Translations under genes and position numbers: made by a program
Assembly (NCBI GenBank): GCA_020437875.1
Contig: JAGQVR010000136.1
Location: forward strand, 1 to 7,660
DNA: 7,660 nucleotides
From: Flavobacteriales bacterium
Lineage (GTDB): Bacteria > Bacteroidota > Bacteroidia > Flavobacteriales_F > PHOS-HE28
Reading direction: 5' to 3'
Shown here: one piece after another, positions 6,001 to 7,660 of the stretch
Layout of the letters: every line of letters begins with the position of its first letter
Numbering within the stretch: the first letter of the stretch is position 1
Notes under the pieces: model-generated
Databases searched by the model: none
Told to the model about the DNA's origin: nothing
Seen by the model: only the letters and a program-made list of their open reading frames with translations

Positions 6001-7655
6001 GATGTAGATGACACTCGTGCAGTAAGGACTACGTTACTGTAACCGTTCACGTCAAGCGTTCCAAGATCCAAGGTGGACGAGGCATTGTTCACCTGCCACG
6101 ATGCCGTCCCACTCAGGATGCGCTCGTTCGCCGGAGTATCCGTCCCACCCGCTGCGGTGCTGATGTTCCCACCACCAGCGGTGATCCCCCACGTATCGGT
6201 GCCGAGACCATCGAAGGCCTGGCGCGCGATCAGCGCATCCAAGGTGCCATCGTTATCCGTGATATCAAGGGTGCGCGTACCATTCGGTCCGATGAAGGGT
6301 GTGCCGCTTCCACCGCTGATGTTCTGCAGCTCGAAGGTCAGCGCCTCCGTGCCATCGCAACTGCCGTTGTCCGTCACCGTGATGGTGAGGTTCTGTGAAA
6401 GGTTCGCGGCGAGGATGGTGACGGTCTGCGTGGTGTAGTTGTCGATGCGCGCCGCGTTGCCCGAGGTGAGCACCACGTCCACATCAGTGTCCTGCCCGCT
6501 GATCGCGTTCAGTTCCACGGTGATGTCATAGGTGCCTACACCCTCGCTCACGGTGGCGCTCGTTACCTGGAAGGAGGCACCGGTGCAGACGTCATCGTCG
6601 GTGATGCTCAGGTCATAGGTATCGTTGGCGCCGATGAAGGCCGTTCCCTGGCCACCGGTGATGTTCTGGAGTTCGAAACCGATGATGGTATTGCCATCGC
6701 AGAGGCTGTTGTCCGTAACGGTGATGGTGACCGTCTCATCCGCACTGCTTCCACCAGGAAAGGTGACCGTTTGGGTGGTGTAGCTGTTCACCCGACCAGC
6801 GGAACCCGTGATCAGGACCACATCCACTTCGGTGTCGTTGGTGGCATCCTCATCGGTGATCTGCAGGGTGAGGTCCACCGTACCCACGTTCTCGTTCACC
6901 GTGGTTCCCGTGCTGGCGAATTGGACCATTGTGTTGGTGCCACCAGCTCCATTGGCGACCAATGAAAAATCATCAACCCCCATCAAGTCATCACTCCCTG
7001 AGGCATTGAAATCATTCCATCGGATGAACACCGAACTACCATTCGTGACAGTCAAGCCGGTGATACTGGCGCTGATCGAGGCTGAATGCTGCAGCGATCC
7101 ATTGCCCGTTGCTTGACCTGGATTAGCATAATCCAACGCGTCAAAATCTGTCCAAGTACCGGTGGTCAATGAAGTCGCGTCCGTGCTGTACTGGAAATCC
7201 AGCCGGTCCGATCGGGAAGCACTACCAACTCTCCAAGTTTCGCCCGTGTAGGAAATATCAATTGAGCTTACTGTCGACCCGGTGTTATTCGTGAAGTAGA
7301 ATCCGATCGTAGATGTCAAACTCCCGGACAGTAGTCCGCCCAAAGCCCGATCCGAGTTCGAGGCGGCCCCAATGCTGTACGTGTCACCACTATTGCTAGA
7401 ACCTGTTCCCGTATTGATCGTTGTGTTGGCATTTGTTCCAGCTTCAACGAAGTACCAGCCATTCAGACTGGTATTCATGCCATTAAGATCACCACCCGAT
7501 ACGATTTGAGAACCTGTGGCGATCAAATTGTTGAAGTTCTGAGAGTACGTACTAGCCAGGGTCGTGTACGAATATTGAGCTTGGATGATACTCATGGAAA
7601 CAGGTCCAAGAAGCATCGTACCTAACAACACACGAAGCGTAAACAGCTTCCTCAT
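3063..7655 (-). CDS. Large modular T9SS-secreted surface protein (Calx-beta-like, SprB and PKD modules, type A sorting domain)
   Basis: This complete 1530-residue protein should be exported by Sec and then by the type IX system to the cell surface or medium. Domains in order: signal peptide at about 1-26, likely cleaved after IQA; a beta-rich domain at about 35-232 with the recurring landmarks RALGG (103-107), YTGETWR (136-142) and DDLMGVDDF (222-230); two Calx-beta-like repeats at about 242-353 and 360-469; a second beta-rich domain at about 470-665; a beta-solenoid-like stretch at about 695-830; a Bacteroidota surface-protein core at about 835-1205 with NWRFLGSPV (850-858) and GWNAVSNPLPSP (973-984); two SprB-like repeats at about 1209-1285 and 1299-1360 (GGTAPYQYAWSDG in the second); a PKD domain at about 1368-1440 with WTFGDG and HTYAAPGTYTV; and a C-terminal sorting domain at about 1453-1530 with IEVLDATGR and STGIWFVRV. 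No catalytic site is evident, so adhesion, gliding or a structural role is plausible but not shown. The start at 7655 gives a basic n-region. Only five upstream bases are in the window, so leader signals cannot be judged. Confidence 0.92.
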   Translation of the reverse strand: MRKLFTLRVLLGTMLLGPVSMSIIQAQYSYTTLASTYSQNFNNLIATGSQIVSGGDLNGMNTSLNGWYFVEAGTNANTTINTGTGSSNSGDTYSIGAASNSDRALGGLLSGSLTSTIGFYFTNNTGSTVSSIDISYTGETWRVGSASRSDRLDFQYSTDATSLTTGTWTDFDALDYANPGQATGNGSLQHSASISASITGLTVTNGSSVFIRWNDFNASGSDDLMGVDDFSLVANGAGGTNTMVQFASTGTTVNENVGTVDLTLQITDEDATNDTEVDVVLITGSAGRVNSYTTQTVTFPGGSSADETVTITVTDNSLCDGNTIIGFELQNITGGQGTAFIGANDTYDLSITDDDVCTGASFQVTSATVSEGVGTYDITVELNAISGQDTDVDVVLTSGNAARIDNYTTQTVTILAANLSQNLTITVTDNGSCDGTEALTFELQNISGGSGTPFIGPNGTRTLDITDNDGTLDALIARQAFDGLGTDTWGITAGGGNISTAAGGTDTPANERILSGTASWQVNNASSTLDLGTLDVNGYSNVVLTARVSSTSATTSGNGADNGDIMDFFVDLNGAGFPGTADIRIEGNGNARWGYSTGLGVASTTAGTPASFQPSSGGTITTEGYTYVSITIPDNSSTVALRVTALNNSGNEVWNLEDIEIRGDYCATTYYSRADGNVGDAIWSETPSGSAGSVTFDRFKTMVVQNGDVVNLNANTRVDDLTIDAGGQLDLASTFALTVSGDLFDNNGTLTAADNSTLVFNSPNLTTVESTSTLSLFDLTANTPGDLLTDAAIEIRGTMLLADGEFDASLGSVTLVSDNSGTGRLGPVSATADFTGDMTVQRYIPAGATNWRFLGSPVAGQTVNDWKDDFYTAGFPGSHSPTFSNPVGSGILWPSIRWYDETLTFAHIDTGWVGVSSIAQTLDAGQGFAAWCGTSLNTTTAFTIDVTGAPNIASTTITRSLDYTNNGAPTIDGWNAVSNPLPSPVLFSSLGRTNVEDYVYIFNPAVGNVAAYDVSSDISTNGGNDTIQSSQAFMVQAIAGSASISFDEADKVNDRQGGFFGGSQQSTFNGVRLKLTSGVNTFSDETVVAFGIGTPGVDGDDVPKMTFSHPDAPQIASRVGAGLFAINATAGYTEALAIPILVDAKINGSYTVTASNMENIGLRCLVLEDLETGTMTPLVEGASYTFSMAADASNEEPRLLLHASVPVPLYADATTCYNTTDGRGTVVHVGEGPIDITWTDADGVTMYMQTIAEGVAIVDGLAAGEYHVAVSSDAGCGALSTSFTITAPTMLEVESTNMAASCPNTEDGRVDLTVLGGTAPYQYAWSDGSTEEDLVAAAGTYTVTVMDDNGCTVFTPEFTIGAGEGPTAMAEVNTTTVLVNVPVSFVNTGSTGEVVWTFGDGQFSTEAEPSHTYAAPGTYTVTMTVTDGDCSDTWTAEVMVETSTGIQSNTPAGTNAWFANDKFVVEHAFNNGQPVTIEVLDATGRLHLSRQVAGTPARVNVPAEGLSTGIWFVRVSNAGTSRTMRVPLVR
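6249..6578 (-). repeat. Calx-beta-like protein repeat 2 (within the T9SS gene)
   Basis: Encodes residues 360-469. It shares with the preceding repeat the ordered blocks TVSEGVGTYD/TVNENVGTVD, DVDVVL, YTTQTVT, TVTDN, a Cys in CDG, FELQNI followed by GG, FIG, and a closing acidic ITD(N/D)D. These are features of Calx-beta-like sandwich repeats, and the acidic ends may bind calcium. The DNA here is distinctly GC-rich (40 of 60 bases at 6421-6480). Confidence 0.8.
6597..6932 (-). repeat. Calx-beta-like protein repeat 1 (within the T9SS gene)
   Basis: Encodes residues 242-353, the upstream partner of the repeat at 6249-6578. The protein blocks are the same, but its DNA is less GC-rich (30 of 60 bases at 6661-6720), so the two copies are not a recent duplication at the DNA level. 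Confidence 0.8.
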
Positions 7656-7660
7656 GGAAA

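Overview
The window comes from a Bacteroidota genome, probably a high-GC member of the Flavobacteriales or a relative. The evidence is a very long secreted protein that ends in a type IX secretion (T9SS) C-terminal sorting domain and carries SprB-type repeats and a PKD domain, together with a lipoprotein form of peptidase family M49 and an absence of obvious Shine-Dalgarno sequences. Most of the DNA is GC-rich, which is high for this phylum. All four genes lie on the minus strand, so the window reads right to left in the direction of transcription.

Layout in transcription order: (1) 7655-3063, a complete 1530-residue modular surface or secreted protein: signal peptide, a beta-rich N-terminal domain, two Calx-beta-like repeats, a second beta-rich domain, a long Bacteroidota surface-protein core, two SprB-like repeats, a PKD domain and a type A T9SS sorting domain. 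(2) 3062-2794, an intergenic region with a GC hairpin just after the stop codon (candidate terminator) and two copies, 91 bp apart, of a 54-bp element built on a perfect 8-bp inverted repeat, resembling a REP element. (3) 2793-2113, a small unrecognised lipoprotein. (4) 2113-1631, a single-domain HD protein of the SpoT/MESH1-like group, whose start codon overlaps the lipoprotein stop by one base. (5) 1578-1, the N-terminal 526 residues of a dipeptidyl-peptidase III-like zinc peptidase (M49) with a lipoprotein signal; its C-terminus lies beyond the window edge.

Genes 3 and 4 are very likely translationally coupled, and the M49 gene follows after 52 bp, so the three may form one transcription unit. 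No biochemical link between them is evident; a cell-envelope theme (two lipoproteins) is the only shared property. The T9SS gene is separated from them by the hairpin and the repeats.

I see no defence system, mobile element with a transposase, RNA gene or CRISPR array. The most interesting points are the REP-like pair, the changed active-site residues in the HD protein, and the GC mosaic inside the T9SS gene that follows its domain boundaries.
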